This document shows positions 1-10,125 of a stretch of 64,000 bases of DNA, in pieces (within the stretch, counting starts at the first letter, position 1; every line of letters starts with the position of its first letter). A program made the position numbers and the translations under genes. The DNA is taken from assembly GCA_021234155.1 (NCBI GenBank), contig JAJEKV010000005.1, forward strand, positions 8,734,216-8,798,215, given 5' to 3'. Origin of the DNA: Isoetes taiwanensis (lineage: Eukaryota; Streptophyta; Lycopodiopsida; Isoetales; Isoetaceae). A model generated the notes under the pieces. It made no database searches, had not been told where the DNA came from, and saw only the letters and a list, made by a program, of their open reading frames with translations.

Positions 1-519
1 CCCCCCCGTCCCGGCTGCCTGTTGTTGGGCGGCACCCTTCCCCAATTCGAACGAGTCCAGGACTTTGCGTGGAGGCCTCAAGGGAGGGTAGAGGCCATAC
101 CCCAAGAGACGGACCAAGGGTCAATTTCTCCAAAGAGGGTAGAGGCCATTCGGGCAGTCAGACGATTGGACTTCGCCCTTATGTCCGGAATGTCTAGGTG
201 GCATATGTTGGAGCCCGCGTGGAAGAAATTGCTTATGGAAGTTGCAATATTATTGTTGCCTATAGTATACACAAATAATCGTGTCAAAGTATTTTCTTAT
301 TCATATGTGAAAAAATATAATATTAATACAAATTGCAAGTTCAAACAATGTTGGTCTCATATCATAAAAATAGTCTACCCTCCATATTCGACTGTCATCT
401 CTTCTTGGCCTTCAAATATGCGGCGGGAGCGAGCCTTACACGGAATTACAAACCACCAAGTATCTTGCAAAGGATCTGGAATGAAGGTGACCTACAAAAC
501 CTCTATTACATTAGCTCAT

Positions 520-861
520 TTAGTATTCGCATATATAAAATTTATTAAATCTAAGTAAACATACTTGTTCACATTGCTCAACCCTCGCGAGCGTGTCTTG
601 ACCACGATATCGATGAGTCGAATACAAACCACTATGATCTTTGCGTATCGTGGCATGAGCACCAGTACATACAAGATCAAACATTTCTACATCAAACAAC
701 ATTGCTTTGAATACGCTACCGACATCGACCTCAATGATAGTCTTAATAGTTCCAATCCATTCCAACATTGCTTCGACTGTATTTAGGTCTGCACTACGGT
801 CACCGCAAACCAGTACTAAACTTTGCTGATATGCCACAATCATAAGTGCGTTTTCCTTCAT
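520..861 (-). pseudogene. CACTA-type transposase C-terminal fragment
   Basis: An open frame of about 114 codons ends at 520. Its second half reads VFKAMLFDVEMFDLV, then a segment with CTGAHATIRKD, then LARVEQCEQVC. This order (a hydrophobic VFKC-like strand, an Asp-rich turn, a polar stretch and a V-x-Q-x-x-Q-V end) is the usual C-terminal signature of plant CACTA (En/Spm) TNP2-type transposases and their relatives. No catalytic domain is visible upstream, because the frame runs into the palindrome array at about 1,020. I infer a truncated transposase end rather than a host gene. The assignment is from memory of the family pattern and is not certain. Confidence 0.4.
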
Positions 862-1019
862 CCGTGCTTTTCCGTCGGAAGTGAGCACCAGAAGACCACA
901 TTGATGCATATGAATTATACTATAAAGAAAGAAAACAAAGCGTTCAAAATAACAAACGAAAATGATAACTATATATAAAGTTGCACTTACACAAGCGGAA
1001 CCGCCAAAAACATCGCCGA

Positions 1020-1560
1020 TCATCGACGGCGTTCAACACCACGTAGGCATGCCATGCGGGCGACCACGTCGGCCTCGGCCAGACCACGCATTCCACGTCA
1101 TCTCGACACAACGTCGATCATCGACGTTCCACGCCACGCCAAGACAGCCCATCGGCGGGCGCCGGGGACCACGTAGGCATCGGCCAGGCCACGCATGCCA
1201 TGTCATCATCGACACAACGTCGATGATCGACATTCCACGCCACGCGCACAGCCACGCTGGCGCTGGGGGACCACGTAGGCATCGGCCAGGCCACGCATGC
1301 CATGTCATCATCGACACAACGTCGATGATCGACGTTCCACGCCACGCCAAGACAGCCCACGCCGCCGCCGGGCCACCAGGTAGGCATGCCACGAAGGCCA
1401 AAGGCGACACGTCACTCTCCGAAGCTGGCGTCGATGATCGACGCTCAATGGTCACCGGTCGACGTTTGGATGGTCAACGTAGACGATCGACGTTGACCGT
1501 CGATTGTCGACCTGTTTAGGTCGATAATCGACGGACAATGTCGATTATTTACGTTGATCC
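1020..1560. repeat. Palindrome-rich tandem array (GTCGATGATCGAC)
   Basis: A unit of roughly 100-115 bp is repeated about three times, with unit starts near 1,053, 1,168 and 1,270. Each unit carries a GACCACGTAGGCATCGGCC-like stretch, a GCCACGCATGCCATGTC stretch and a self-complementary core ACGTCGATGATCGACGT. From 1,425 to 1,560 the cores continue without the spacers. The high GC and CpG content contrasts with the AT-rich flanks. Open frames across it on both strands are products of the repeat and are not genes. The design resembles the subterminal binding-site arrays of DNA transposons. Confidence 0.8.
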
Positions 1561-1570
1561 CTTGTAGTGA

Positions 1571-4262
1571 CCCAAAACGCAAACCCTGCTAGAACCTGGC
1601 AACTCATAGGGTTTACGTTTCGGAAGGCTCTATCCTTGTCACATTTGACTAGGACCTTGCGCCGTGTCTTGACGTAGAGGGGGGGTGTTAACGCCAGAGC
1701 ACGGACCCTAAAAACCACCTGAAAGCAGCTTGCCCCAAAAGTCCTCTCCCGAAGGCCCTGGCGACGGACGGGCAACTTTCCCTCTCCGGAACCGTGATCT
1801 GTCTCTGCCAATGGACTCAGAACATCGACATTGCCCTAGGGACCAAGTTTTGTGGCCAAAAGCCCACCCCTTCTCGAAGAAGCGCCCAACTATCTCATGT
1901 GCAACACATTCGTAGTCAATTGGCCTAGGAGGTGGCTTCTGAATACTGCAATGTAGGGCGTAAGTGTTTCTTTCTTTTGCAAAACTGACCGTGTAACTTG
2001 GTCCCTAGGGTAATTTTGGCATTCCGAACGATGTGGCGAAGTCGAATCGCCATTTTGGAGCCTCCACAATGTCCGAACGACAAAACACTTTGGTTTCTAC
2101 ACTGTCGCCCGCATGACGCTTCGCGGTTTGATATGTTCTCCCGGACGGATGTTGGATTTTTTTGGACCTTCTCGAACCAGGTTCCTTGAACAAAGGATTC
2201 AACGGTCAGATACGGGAACCGAGATCCGGGAGTGTGGTCTTTAGCGTATGCCCCCGGCGGGCGCCGAGGAAAAGGCTGCCTCGGGGAAGCTTTTTGGGCT
2301 CGCCTCACGGGTTCGGACTCTCCCCTCTAATGAGGAGGCCTTGCAAGGTCCTGGCCTTGTTTGACTTGGGCAAGTGTGCCACTTCGCTGCCCAACAACAG
2401 TACCCGCACCGTTCTAATGCAAACTATTTGATCTAAACCTTATCAAAAATTTTTGAAAGTTGGCCTGTATGTTGGTGATGACTTAGGAAGCTAGCTGACA
2501 AAAACTCAGAATTTAAGTCCGTATTATGCATTAATTACGAATTTACGAATGCCTTGCTACTACAAAAGCGGCCCTTGACTTCTAACTGCCACAACGGGAG
2601 GAGTACATGTCCAAACTCCATTCCGTCAGTTCCCCTTGCTTCGCGTTCTCAACTGCATGTGATCGGCCACGTTCCAAGTGCAAAAGACTAAAACTCGGCA
2701 CCCAAAACGCAAACCCTGCTAGAACCTGGCAACTCATAGGGTTTACGTTTCAGAGGCTCTATCCTTGTCAGATTCGACTAGGACCTTGCGCCGTGTCTTG
2801 ACGTAGAGGGGGTGTTGGCGCTTGAGCACGGACCCTAAAACCACCGGGCGGCTTGCCCCAAAAGTCCTCTCCCAAAGGCCCTGGCGACGGACGGGCAACT
2901 TCCCCTCTCCGGAACCGTGATCTGTCTCTGCCAATGGACTCAGAACGTCGACATTACCCTAGGGACCAAGTTTTGTGGCCAGAAGCCCACCCCTTCTCGA
3001 ATAAGCGCCAAACTATCTCATGTGCAACACACTCGTAAGTCAATTGGCCTAGGAGGTGGCTGCTGAATATTGCAATGTAGGGCGTAAGTGTTTCTTTCTT
3101 TTGCAAAACTGACCGTGTAACTTGGTCCCTAGGGTAATTTTGGCATTCCGGACGATGTGGCGAAGTCGAATCGCCATTTCGGAGCCTCCACAATGTCCGA
3201 ACGACAAAACACTTTGGTTTCTACACTGTCGCCCGCAGGACGCTTCGCGGTTTGATATGTTCTCCCGGACGGATGTTGGATTTTTTTGGACCTTCTCGAA
3301 CCAGGTTCCTTGAACAAAGGATTCAACGGTCGGATACGGGAACCGAGATCCGGGAATGTGGTCTTTAGCCTACGCCCCCTCGGCGGAGCGCTGTCAGGAA
3401 AGGCTGCCTCGGGAAGCTTTTTGGGGCTTGCCTCCTGGGGTTCGGACTCTCCCCTCTAATGAGGCCTTGCAAGGTCCTGGCCTTGTTTGACTTGGGCAAG
3501 TGTGCCAGATCGGCTGCCCAACAACAGGCTGCCCTGACCGTTCTAATGCAAACTATTTGATCTAAACCTTATCCAAAATTTTTGAAAGTTGGCATGTATG
3601 TTGGCGATGACTTAGGAAGCTAGCTGACAAAAAATTAGAATTTAAGTCCGTACTATGCATTAATTACGAATTTACGAATGTCTTGCTACTGCAAAAGCGG
3701 CCCTTGACTTCTAACTGCCACAACGGGAGGAGTACAGATCCAAACTCCATTCCGTCAGTTCCCTTGCTTCGCGTTCTCAATTGCATGTGATCGGCCACGT
3801 CCCAAGTGCAAAAGACCAAAACTCGGCACCCAAAATGCAAACCCTGCTAGAACCTGGCAACTCATAGGGTTTACGTTTCGGAGGCTCTATCCTTGTCACA
3901 TTCGACTAGGACCTTGCGCCGTGTCTTGACATAGTGGGGGGGTGTTGACGCCAGAGCACGAACCCTAAAAACCACCCGGAAGAAGCTTGCCCCAAAAGTC
4001 CTCTCCCGAAGGCCCTGGCGACCGTGATCTGACTCTGCCAATGGACTCAGAACGTCGACATTGCCCTAGGGATCAAGTTTTGTGGCCAGAAGCCCACCCC
4101 TTCTCGAAGACGCGCCAAACTATCTCATGTGCAACACACTCGTAGTCAATTGGCCTAGGAGGTGGCTGTTGAATACTGCAATGTAGGGCGTAAGTTTGTC
4201 GTTTTTTTGCAAAATTGACTGTGTAACTTGGTCCCTAGAGTAATTTTGGCTTTCCAAACGAT
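1571..4262. repeat. 1.13-kb satellite, about 2.4 tandem copies
   Basis: Copy 1 is 1,571-2,700 (1,130 bp), copy 2 is 2,701-3,828 (1,128 bp) and copy 3 is 3,829 to about 4,262 (partial). Each begins CCCAAAACGCAAACCCTGC (T for C in copy 3). The third copy lacks about 30 bp around 4,020, between the CCCTGGCGAC and CGTGATCTG blocks. Small length differences between copies cluster at CG and CNG sites. Open frames of 60-130 codons recur in each copy on both strands but look like no family I recognise, so they are not listed. The unit could be a true satellite or a tandemly duplicated transposon interior. Confidence 0.85.
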
Positions 4263-4422
4263 AAGCGACGTCAGTATTAATTTTTTTTTTTTAAAAAAAA
4301 AAAAAATTATATATGAGTGACGTCGTTAAACGACGTTGCTTACGTGGCGCTCTACTGACAATAGCGTGGCGCGGACGATGCCGGCCACGCTGGCAAAACT
4401 GTTGCCACGTCAGATATTCTAA
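4263..4422. repeat. T/A foldback and ACGTCGTTAAACGACGT palindrome block
   Basis: A run of T directly followed by a run of A (about 4,281-4,307) forms a perfect foldback. It is followed by the palindrome ACGTCGTTAAACGACGT and GC-rich CACGTGGC-like sequence. The block stops exactly where the CACTA transposon starts and resumes after it at 9,382. It is therefore the pre-insertion target sequence, interrupted by the transposon. Confidence 0.7.
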
Positions 4423-4442
4423 CACTATAACCCCAAAATCTG

Positions 4443-4935
4443 CTCAATGTGTAGTTTTTTTGTGTCTTTTTTGGCAAAAAACAACACATAAAAATTACCC
4501 ATAGTATTGTTCCGAAAATGCTAGAAACAACGCATAGTTTTTTATTGTGGTTTTTCACACACAAACAACGCATAGTTTTCATGCGTGACTTTCAAACGAA
4601 AACAATGCGTAGTTTTTAGGTGTATTTTCACCGTTGTTTCTAGATAAAAACAACGCGTAATTTTATGTGTAGTTTTCACTCAAAAACAAAAACATCACAT
4701 AGTTTTTAAATGTGGTCTTCACCTAAAACCAATGTATAGTCTTTACATGTAGGATTTTTTAGCATAGTTTTTCTTTAATTGTCCACATATTATTTTTGTT
4801 GTTTGTAATGCAACCACGTATTGTTTTTCCTAAAACCAATGTATGGTCTTTACATGTATTTTTTAGCATAGTTTTCGTTTAATTGCCCACATGTTATTTT
4901 TGTTGTTTGTAATGCAACCACAGTATTGTTTTTCA
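4443..4935. repeat. Left subterminal repeats of the CACTA element
   Basis: Variants of AACAACGCATAGTTTT and TGTGTAGTTTTT recur about ten times between 4,450 and 4,720 in both orientations. A unit of about 107 bp, beginning CTAAAACCAATGTAT, is then duplicated in tandem (about 4,721-4,828 and 4,829-4,935). Such subterminal motifs are the usual binding sites for the small TnpA-type protein of CACTA elements. The binding role is inferred. Confidence 0.7.
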
Positions 4936-4999
4936 TACAATTTTTTCTCGACATATTATTTTGTCTATTGTAATTTTACTGAAAACACTGTTGGATTAA

Positions 5000-7900
5000 A
5001 GGAAAACAACAAAAGAATAGCTCCAAATTACATTGCAATAATAAACAAAGGAATTTTACATTTTCTTATGAAATGAGTATACATGAGCATGCATTTCCAG
5101 TTTGAATTTCGAAGTAAACAGTCACATGTTCATTTCTGAAGTATGATCTTATTTCAAATAAAAATTCCAAGCTTTACAATTCCAGATGTATTCTCTGCGC
5201 CATTTTCCTTAGGATGATGAGCAAAGGTAAATCTGTCTGCACAATAACGAATCAGGAAAAATGCCTAAGTCAAAGCATTCACATCAGCATCAATGTAATT
5301 GTGACTTACATATCTTTGGGATTGCAATCTCTAGCAAATGATTCAGCAACAATGAATGTGGATTATAACATGATGAAGATTTTTAGAAAGATTCAATTCA
5401 ACCAAACGAATTGCAACTTAGTCTCCAGGTAAGGATCTTAGCAGGGCCAAACATGATAGTCTATCTCTGAAGACGACCTGATTCCCCAACAGGCAGAGTG
5501 TTATGCATAAGAAAAAGCCCAAAACTGAGCTGAAATCTGTTCAGAAAAAAAAACATGAAAAAAGGCAAGTGGATGCCACATAGACCGGCAATCAAGGATA
5601 CGACAGAAATATGCAAATATGTCAGGAAAACATCAAGCATAATACGCGCAAAATGATACCAGAAGCAAGTCTTAGATCAAATCCTTCCTAAACTGGCTCG
5701 TCAACGGAAAACGGAAGCAAGGAAGTAACTACCAGAATGAAGGGGTCCGGCCATCACCGACAAATGCTTAGCTTTGAGTCCTCCCATCCTTCAAATCCGA
5801 TCAAGCCGCCCAGAAGCAAAAGCGCTATTTGATACTATTGAATCACCAGACATATTGCGTCCTGTCCTTGAGAAACGGAAATGTGGATGGAATTAAAGCT
5901 ATGGCAGATCAGCATGCGCAAGTGTAAACTAAAATAGGTCTTTGGAAAATGGGTTCCTGAATTATGAAAAAGGTTACAGCGCATTTACAGCAGATGGGCT
6001 GCTTGAGAATCTGTTCCAGAGATAGGAGAAGCTTGGGCGGCCATAGATTTGGTTGGCGAATGATCCGGCGAAGCATGCAGTAGAGAAGATCGGATCCAAC
6101 CAAGAAAAAGCAGATGAATCGAATGAAGAACTCACAACGGACTCTGATGCACGGACAAAAAAAGGCAAGACATACCTAGAAATTTTTCTTCAAAAAACAC
6201 AGTGGCATCGCCAAGGGGAGCCAAGAGAAGGAGGAAGGCGGGATGTTGCCATGGAGGCCCTCTGTGGCTGGATCTGCTGTTCACTGAATGCTAGAGCAAA
6301 ATACAATACTGGCACAAACTTTAGAAACGCTGCATTCTTGCTAATCAGATGTAAACTAGGGACCAGGAGAAGAGGGCCGGAGCTGGATCCGCCAGGGAGG
6401 AGCTGGAGTTGAATCCGCCATTGGGACGGAGTTGGAGCAAGGCCGCTGGCGGCCGGAGTTGGAGCCCCCTTGGGGCAGAGTTGGAAGAATAGGGTTTCGA
6501 TTGAGGGTAGATGAAGAAAAAAGAAAATAAAACATGGCATTTCAAATTTATCCCGCCCGTGGGGTGGGAGGGCGGGATAATTTAAACTAAAGTTTTGTAA
6601 TGTTTTCCACTTAATGGGATGTTTTCTTCTCTCATTATGGGCCATTGATGGGCAGAATATTCTTTAGATTATGCTAGATCAAGGGCCTCGGATTTTTTTT
6701 TTATTCACCCCAACGAAAATTTCAATGGTGCAAACGAACCATTTGCAGTGTTGCACCATTGAAATCAAACACATCACAAAAGCATGTGATGGCTGCCCAT
6801 GCTTTAACAGAGTGTGAAGCCCTACCGACCAACAAGGATCTGTTGCAGGATCAAGAAGGAACGAAGCTCCAGTGGAAGCAAACAGGCTGGAACACAGGAA
6901 GCTCCACTTCCTCTTCTTGCCTATTTCTAGCATCTCTTGTGCAGCTGCCCTCGTATCCTGCCTTGCAAGATCACAACAAATCACCTGGACGTTGGAACTC
7001 GGTCCTCCCACGCAACAAATTGGCCCCTTCGCAAGCAAATTCGGCATATCCATCCCAAACGAGATAATTACTTTGTGTTCGGCCGGCTATGCCAATAGAT
7101 ATGCGGTTTTGGAATTAAAAATGCATCAGAGCTTCTTCTGCAGGTGCAGTGCAGCAGTCGCCCTGGATCTTTGAAGATGAAACATAGGCCTGCAGATGCC
7201 AGGCCTACATGCGACTTGGATAATATAGCCAGGCCTTCAAAAAATATGTCCGAAGAAATTGAACCTCCAAGCCAGAACGGCCTCACCAGAGCCCCAAAAC
7301 ACCATCACTGATTTTGTTAAAACAAGAGAAACTCCACTGGAAACTCATAAACACCCACAAATTGTCTGCACGGTAATCTGCACAATCACCCAAAACTGAG
7401 GATAAACAGACTAACACCATCGTCTCTGGGTTTCTAAATTAGCCAGATTTTTTTTTGTTTTTAACACCATTACAATAAAAATCATCCAAAACACTTTAAA
7501 ACAAGCAAGCTGCTCAAACTGCCTCAAATATAAGATTTTGAATACAATACCATACAAGAATCATGGTCCCAACCATCGCGAGAATTCCCTCCCTCAATAC
7601 GAAACGAATTGTGCAAACTTAATTTGGACTAAAGTTCTTGGAGGCCTATATTGCTTATTATGTGAATCTATCATGGTTTGAAAATAGCAATCGAAGTAAC
7701 TAGAGAAAATGCCACCTGGCATTTAAGACGACCAGAAAAAACTGCTGACAGGACATTTTATGGTTTATTTGCCGTATTTTTTTGCTTTTAAAGCTGGCAA
7801 AATTGTTCGAAATATTTTGACTTGTCGAGAATCTCTAGAAATGGGTTGATTTTTCGTGGCTAAACCTCCCTATTTTAGAACCATAGCCTCAATGTGCCTC

Positions 7901-8140
7901 TCAAATTTCATTTTGTTATTTATAACTTTGTCACTCCTGATATGTATGGTTAGTGGCATTAGTCAAAATTTTAAATGCACTTCAATTCTACATGCTTTGA
8001 GTTTTGAATATACTTATACCTAAACTTTAGGTCTTAGGGTGCATCCCCATTAGGCCGTTATGCTGGCCTGACTTTGCCACTCCTAACAATGAACCAGAAG
8101 GCAAAGGATGGGTTGATAGCATTTCTCATGGGAGCCTAGG
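5000..8140. other. CACTA interior without a recognisable gene
   Basis: I see no recognisable coding family here. At 6,390-6,480 a GC-rich stretch repeats GGAGTTGGA-type words at intervals of roughly 20-40 bp. A minus-strand frame at about 6,058-5,999 starts at an ATG and could be a captured 5' exon (MAAQASPISG...), but it is very short. A longer minus-strand frame at 6,679-7,053 has no motif I can name. The remainder is AT-rich filler. Confidence 0.5.
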
Positions 8141-8387
8141 TGACATGTTGGAGCCTGCATGGCATGTTTGAACCACCTTGGCATGTTTGAGCTACCTTGG
8201 CATGTTGAAAAACTCGAGATAACATCATTTGAGTGTGCAGATCTTGTTTTGTCTCAGGGAAGTGCACTGACCAAATTTTCTTCCAACTTTGAACCCGATT
8301 TACTCAGACATCCCAGATCCAAATTGAGCCAAGTTTTCTTCCACATGTCACCACATGTCTTCCACATGTCACCACGTGTCTTCCAAA

Positions 8388-8870
8388 TTGGAGCCCGCGT
8401 GGCATGTTTGAGCCACCTTGGCATGTTTGAACCACCTTTGCATGTTTGAGCCTAGGTGGCATGTTGGAGCCATCTTGGCATGTTGGAGCCTAGGTGGCAT
8501 TTTGGAGCCCGCCGTGGCATGTTGGAGCCTAGGTGGCATGTTGTGAGCCACCTTGGCATGTTGGAGCCCGCGTGGCATGTTTGAGATACCTTGGCATGTT
8601 TGAGCCCTGGGTGGCATGTTGGAGCCTAGGTGACATGTTTGAGCCACCTTGGCATGTTGGAGCCTAGGTGGCATGTTGGAGCCCACATGGCATGTTTGAG
8701 ACACCTTGTATTGAAGCCTAGTTGGCATGTTGGAGCCCACGTGGCATGATTGAGCCACCTTGGCATGTTGGAGCCTAGGTGGCATGTTGGAGTCCACGTG
8801 GCATGTTTGAGCCACCTTGCCATGTTAGAGCCACCTTGGCATGTTAAAGTGGGTGTGGCATGTTTGAGTC
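8388..8870. repeat. About 20-bp minisatellite (GAGCCnnnnTGGCATGTT)
   Basis: About two dozen copies of a 19-20 bp unit alternate between GAGCCTAGGTGGCATGTTG, GAGCCACCTTGGCATGTTT and GAGCCCGCGTGGCATGTTT. Outlying copies lie at 8,147-8,205, and one copy of the same motif sits far outside the transposon at about 192-222. The variable four bases alternate fairly regularly, giving a higher-order period of about 39 bp. The long minus-strand frame across it encodes only the repeat and is not a gene. Confidence 0.9.
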
Positions 8871-9069
8871 CTTCAAGAAATGCCTACATGATGCCAACCC
8901 AGTGTCCATCTTTGGTTCTTCATATCAATGTGTCTTCTACAAGTTGCCAAGTGACAGATGTCTTCAAGTTTCACTTTCTAGAAGCTCACACACACACACA
9001 CATGTATGAAGCCAAATGCCAGTGAAGAGTGTCAATTTGTAATGGCATGCAGACAACTTGGTCATACAT

Positions 9070-9345
9070 GGATTCTTAGAAAACCATAAAAAACCACCCC
9101 TAAAAAAAAACACTACCTTAAAAAACAACACCTTAGAAAAAAACATCCCTTCAAAAAACCATACCGCCTGAGAAAACAACACATCTTTAAAAAAGAAACT
9201 ACGCCTCCTTAAGAAACCACACAAAAAAACTACGGCTCCCTAAGAAAAACTACAGCATATCCTTGAAAAACCACGCCCCCGTATAACTACGTATAGGTTT
9301 TTTTTAAATCTTCAAAAAAACAACCCGTAGTGTGTTTTTACTGTT
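9070..9345. repeat. Right subterminal repeats of the CACTA element
   Basis: Short units of the form AAAAACCACnCC or AAAAACAACACC recur about a dozen times before the right terminus, e.g. at 9,080-9,290. They differ in sequence from the left subterminal motifs but share the A-run/AAC word. They sit where a CACTA transposase-binding array is expected. Confidence 0.6.
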
Positions 9346-9381
9346 GTTTTCAACTGTGGAACAAATTTTGGGGTTGTAGTG

Positions 9382-9722
9382 TAAGCGTCGTTTAACGACG
9401 TCATGCCGACGTGGCAGGACACTTTGGCGTGCCAGCCTGTCATGTCAGCAAGCCACGCAGCCAGATGCGCCACGCCAGATCCACGAGACGACGTTAAACG
9501 ACGTTTTGTGCACGTGGCACGACACGCACGCTTGCCAGCGTGGCGCCAGCACCATGCCACGCAGGCATGGTGGACACGTCAGCTCTGTGTGGCGTCGTTG
9601 AACGACGTCATGATGCCGTTGAACGACGTCACAGTCGTCAAACGACGTTGTCGTCGTTCCTCGACGACTTGACGTCGTTCAACGACCTCTAGACGTCGTT
9701 GAAGGTCGTTGAAGGTACTAGC
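9382..9722. repeat. GACGTCGTTnAACGACGTC palindrome array
   Basis: This is the continuation of the block at 4,263-4,422 after the CACTA insertion. Palindromes of the form CGTCGTTTAACGACG recur at about 9,387, 9,488, 9,590, 9,610, 9,630 and 9,675, separated by GCCACGC or GTGGCACG words. The last 90 bp are almost only CGTCGTT/AACGACG alternation. The construction matches the array at 1,020-1,560 with a different core, suggesting related elements. Confidence 0.75.
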
Positions 9723-9731
9723 CACGGCTGA

Positions 9732-10117
9732 TTGGGGTCCCGTCAAAGTTGGCTTTGGTACCTTACAAAGGGCAAGCAGACTACTAGTTCACAAAAGCTT
9801 CCAAGTGCAACTCCAGAATGTTCAAAAAGCAATGCAACGGAACGTGAGATCATGGAGAAAAATATGAAGTCCATGCTTGATAACATTGCAACTGATAATG
9901 TCCAGCTTGGGGGTACGGCTGCGGTAGTTCCTGATACCAGCCAGGATGATCATGCAAGCTCAAGTGCAACCACTGAGGTTAGGAATCAAACCCCTGCGGT
10001 ATCTTTCATAAAAGAGAACGTGTCCGAACTAAACCGTGGAGTTGATGCTTCTGGCCGTAAGCATCCGGGGAGTGAAGTAGACGCTACGACTGCTGGGGAT
10101 GACGACGATGATGAAAG
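9732..10117 (+). CDS. Upstream exon of an interrupted gene (Ser/Thr/Asp-rich)
   Basis: About 128 codons are open and end at GAAAG followed by GTAATTTG, a good plant 5' splice site. The chromovirus LTR begins only 8 bp into the presumed intron. The translation is polar and low-complexity, with a helical MEKNMKSMLDNIATDN stretch, Ser/Thr-rich segments and an acidic DDDDDE end. That fits a linker or regulatory region rather than a catalytic domain. The exon leaves phase 2, which a 3' splice site at 23,566 of the FCP1-like exon would accept. The join is an inference, and the left edge of the exon is not defined because it abuts the palindrome array. Confidence 0.45.
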
Positions 10118-10125
10118 GTAATTTG

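Larger units (their letters stand above)
4423..9381. mobile_element. CACTA (En/Spm) DNA transposon, non-autonomous, 4,959 bp
   Basis: The left end starts CACTATAACCCCAAAATCTG (4,423-4,442). The reverse complement of the right end (9,362-9,381) starts CACTACAACCCCAAAATTTG, with 2 mismatches in 20. Both sides carry the 3-bp duplication TAA (4,420-4,422 and 9,382-9,384). CACTA termini with a 3-bp duplication define the En/Spm superfamily. Repeats follow both ends inward, as expected for transposase-binding regions. I find no TNP2 or TNPD catalytic domain inside. The interior holds a minisatellite and minor ORFs, including a 124-codon minus-strand frame at 6,679-7,053 that I cannot place. The element would need transposase supplied in trans. 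Confidence 0.92.

Noticed and set aside
22-558. 178-codon plus-strand frame at the window start
   Set aside because: Composition is unlike a protein, and it overlaps the better supported minus-strand transposase scrap and minisatellite motif.
962-1519. Frames of up to 185 codons on both strands rich in His/Arg/Gly
   Set aside because: They are translations of the GC-rich palindrome array, open on both strands simultaneously, with no conserved domain.
1020-1560. CRISPR-like array from regularly spaced palindromes
   Set aside because: Spacers are themselves repeated, no cas genes are present and the context is a plant genome.
1545-3326. Recurrent 60-127 codon frames in the 1.13-kb satellite
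   Set aside because: They recur because the DNA repeats; several overlap on opposite strands and none shows a recognisable motif or a consistent start.
8369-8823. Open minus-strand frames of 65-148 codons with repeated SNMPPRLQHAKVAQTCH-type units
   Set aside because: They only translate the about 20-bp minisatellite; openness follows from unit length and composition.
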